From the IMG/VR virus record IMGVR_UViG_3300033571_015173, positions 1 through 64,000 of that record: DNA of 64,000 nt, one strand, 5' to 3'. The notes under the pieces were generated by a model. The model made no database searches and had not been told where the DNA came from. It was given only the letters and a program-made list of their open reading frames with translations. This DNA comes from a virus. How positions within the stretch are numbered: position 1 is the first letter of the stretch; every line of letters begins with the position of its first letter. This document shows positions 63,080 through 64,000 of this stretch, piece by piece. Both the position numbers and the translations under genes were made by a program.

Positions 63080-63990
63080 GTATTGAGGGCAACATGATAA
63101 CGGCAAGGTTCCTTCCTCTTGCAGATTCTGAACCAATTGCAATCACAAGAGCAATCCTGCAAGAGAAGTATCTTCCTAGAGTTGGCACTTACTTAGAGTT
63201 TGATTGTTGGGATCTTAATTTAGCAACCTCCATTCAACCAAGATGCTGGTATCTGAATTTTGACAATGTGGATCTCATGTATCTGTATGAGCTCATTGTC
63301 ATGAATGATAGCTGGGAAGATTATTTGATCTCTTACTATCATCCAGGATCTTTCTCAAAGAGAGGCTATCTTGAACTCAGGGACAAATTTAATAGCTCTC
63401 CGAGCTACACTCATCATGCGTCTGGGCAGGGAAAGAAGATAAGTGAAATGAGAGATAGGAGTGCAATGTTTTACTATTTGGCAAGACTTTGCTATCAGCA
63501 TCGTCCCAGATACAGTCGAAAGAAAGAGTTCAATGCTGCCTACCGATCAATGACTTCTCCTCTTCCATCTGAACTTCAAGATTGTATCCCCTCAATTCAA
63601 GCGTTCCGCAAGTGGTTTGATCCAGCTATGGAGAGAGTTCTTTTTAGCAAGTATGACTTTGATAGCTTTCTTTCTGCTTATCATCAGGCTGACAGTCAGC
63701 GATTATCGTCACTGTGGGGTGGAAAACCAGGTAAAGGAGATGTCGTCAAAATTAAAGTTTCCCCCTTTGAAATGCAATTCATAAGGAAGAAGCTCGATCC
63801 GTTGATTAAGGATGGTGCAACTATTGTTCTTACGACTTCAATAACGAATGGTAGTAATGATTATCCAACCTATCAGCAAGCGCTGTCTCTTTTGGAGAAG
63901 GAAGGGGACTCAATAAAGGTTGAGTGCTTTCAAATGAGAAAGAAATACACGTTGTTAGCAGTCTACAATCCATGTACGGAACCATCCTGA
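63076..63990 (+). CDS. Derived D12-class adenine-methylase-like protein, 304 aa
   Basis: The middle shows Dam/D12 landmarks: YYHPGSFSKRGYLELRDKFN, then RSAMFYYLARLCYQHRPRYS and RKKEFNAAYRSM (compare the K-G-E-F-N-x-P-Y block). The N-terminal FxGxG SAM motif and the DPPY catalytic motif are not found. It is therefore either a much-diverged enzyme or a catalytically dead relative that still binds DNA. Confidence 0.5.
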   Translation: MSIEGNMITARFLPLADSEPIAITRAILQEKYLPRVGTYLEFDCWDLNLATSIQPRCWYLNFDNVDLMYLYELIVMNDSWEDYLISYYHPGSFSKRGYLELRDKFNSSPSYTHHASGQGKKISEMRDRSAMFYYLARLCYQHRPRYSRKKEFNAAYRSMTSPLPSELQDCIPSIQAFRKWFDPAMERVLFSKYDFDSFLSAYHQADSQRLSSLWGGKPGKGDVVKIKVSPFEMQFIRKKLDPLIKDGATIVLTTSITNGSNDYPTYQQALSLLEKEGDSIKVECFQMRKKYTLLAVYNPCTEPS

Positions 63991-64000
63991 AAATTGTTCA

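Noticed and set aside
1-64000. Insertion sequence or transposase, and integrase
   Set aside because: No DDE or HUH transposase motif and no tyrosine or serine recombinase catalytic set was found in any long frame; lysogeny by integration cannot be judged from this window.
1-64000. HIP1 octamer (GCGATCGC) enrichment as a host signature
   Set aside because: I saw no obvious enrichment, so it was not used to infer the host.

Overview
The window looks like part of the genome of a large tailed dsDNA phage, or a phage-plasmid. It has a packaging and virion block with a terminase large subunit (3063-1480, minus strand) and a probable small subunit (4148-3564). It also has a replication and recombination block: SSB, a Gp157-like protein, a DUF932 protein, a RecB-like nuclease and a primase fused to an SF3 helicase. 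There are dozens of small, tightly packed orphan genes. Several families (DUF932, formylglycine-generating-enzyme-like domains with RGGSW...CRSA...GFRIV ends, cysteine-rich HNH-type endonucleases) are common in cyanobacteria and their phages. A cyanobacterial host is therefore plausible, but this is inference; nothing in the window proves it.

Layout. (i) 1-10.9 kb, minus strand: terminase genes followed by about 12 structural or internal virion proteins. Many are small, Gly/Ala-rich and hydrophobic, and most carry a shared pentapeptide GRIAG or a close variant. (ii) 10.9-13.4 kb, plus strand: three unknowns and a Dps-like ferritin with its ferroxidase residues intact. (iii) 13.4-16.0 kb: origin-like repeats, an HTH regulator with a palindromic operator over its promoter, and a coiled-coil protein. 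(iv) 16-30.4 kb, plus strand: an accessory region of about 30 small genes. Most are separated by a recurrent two-hairpin element, and others have a second kind of hairpin leader. Recognisable members are NADAR, DUF4326 and SLOG proteins, an SEC-C zinc motif, SSB and ASCH. Three tRNA-like structures and one multibranched RNA lie between them. (v) 30.4-33 kb: a membrane-anchored FHA-like protein and two zinc-cluster endonucleases. (vi) 33-39 kb: a membrane-protein operon around an FtsK/HerA-type ATPase. (vii) 39-44.6 kb: two minus-strand virion-like genes and a 1585-aa protein. (viii) 44.6-49.3 kb: small genes, the Gp157-like gene, then the most striking locus. (ix) 50-57.5 kb: DNA metabolism. 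(x) 57.5-64 kb: small orphan genes, including an ADP-ribosyltransferase-fold protein and a derived D12-methylase-like protein.

The main discovery candidate is 46475-49325. Sixteen tandem modules of 123-151 bp each encode only the C-terminal ~45 residues of an FGE/C-type-lectin-like fold (RGGSW-x6-CRSAxR-xn-GFRIV). Most have their own start codon and a ribosome binding site built into the end of the previous module. They lie upstream of a 191-codon FGE-like domain that stops exactly where such a module should follow. The last module is fused in frame in front of that domain, which would give a circularly permuted protein. The modules vary where diversity-generating-retroelement target proteins vary, but no reverse transcriptase is present in the window.

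Other new-looking signals are the two-hairpin intergenic element (18 copies, with compensatory changes in the small hairpin), the GRIAG motif in the virion block, two compound inverted-repeat loci (about 13.9-14.3 and 59.35-59.6 kb), and an extended -10 promoter family TGCTANAAT.
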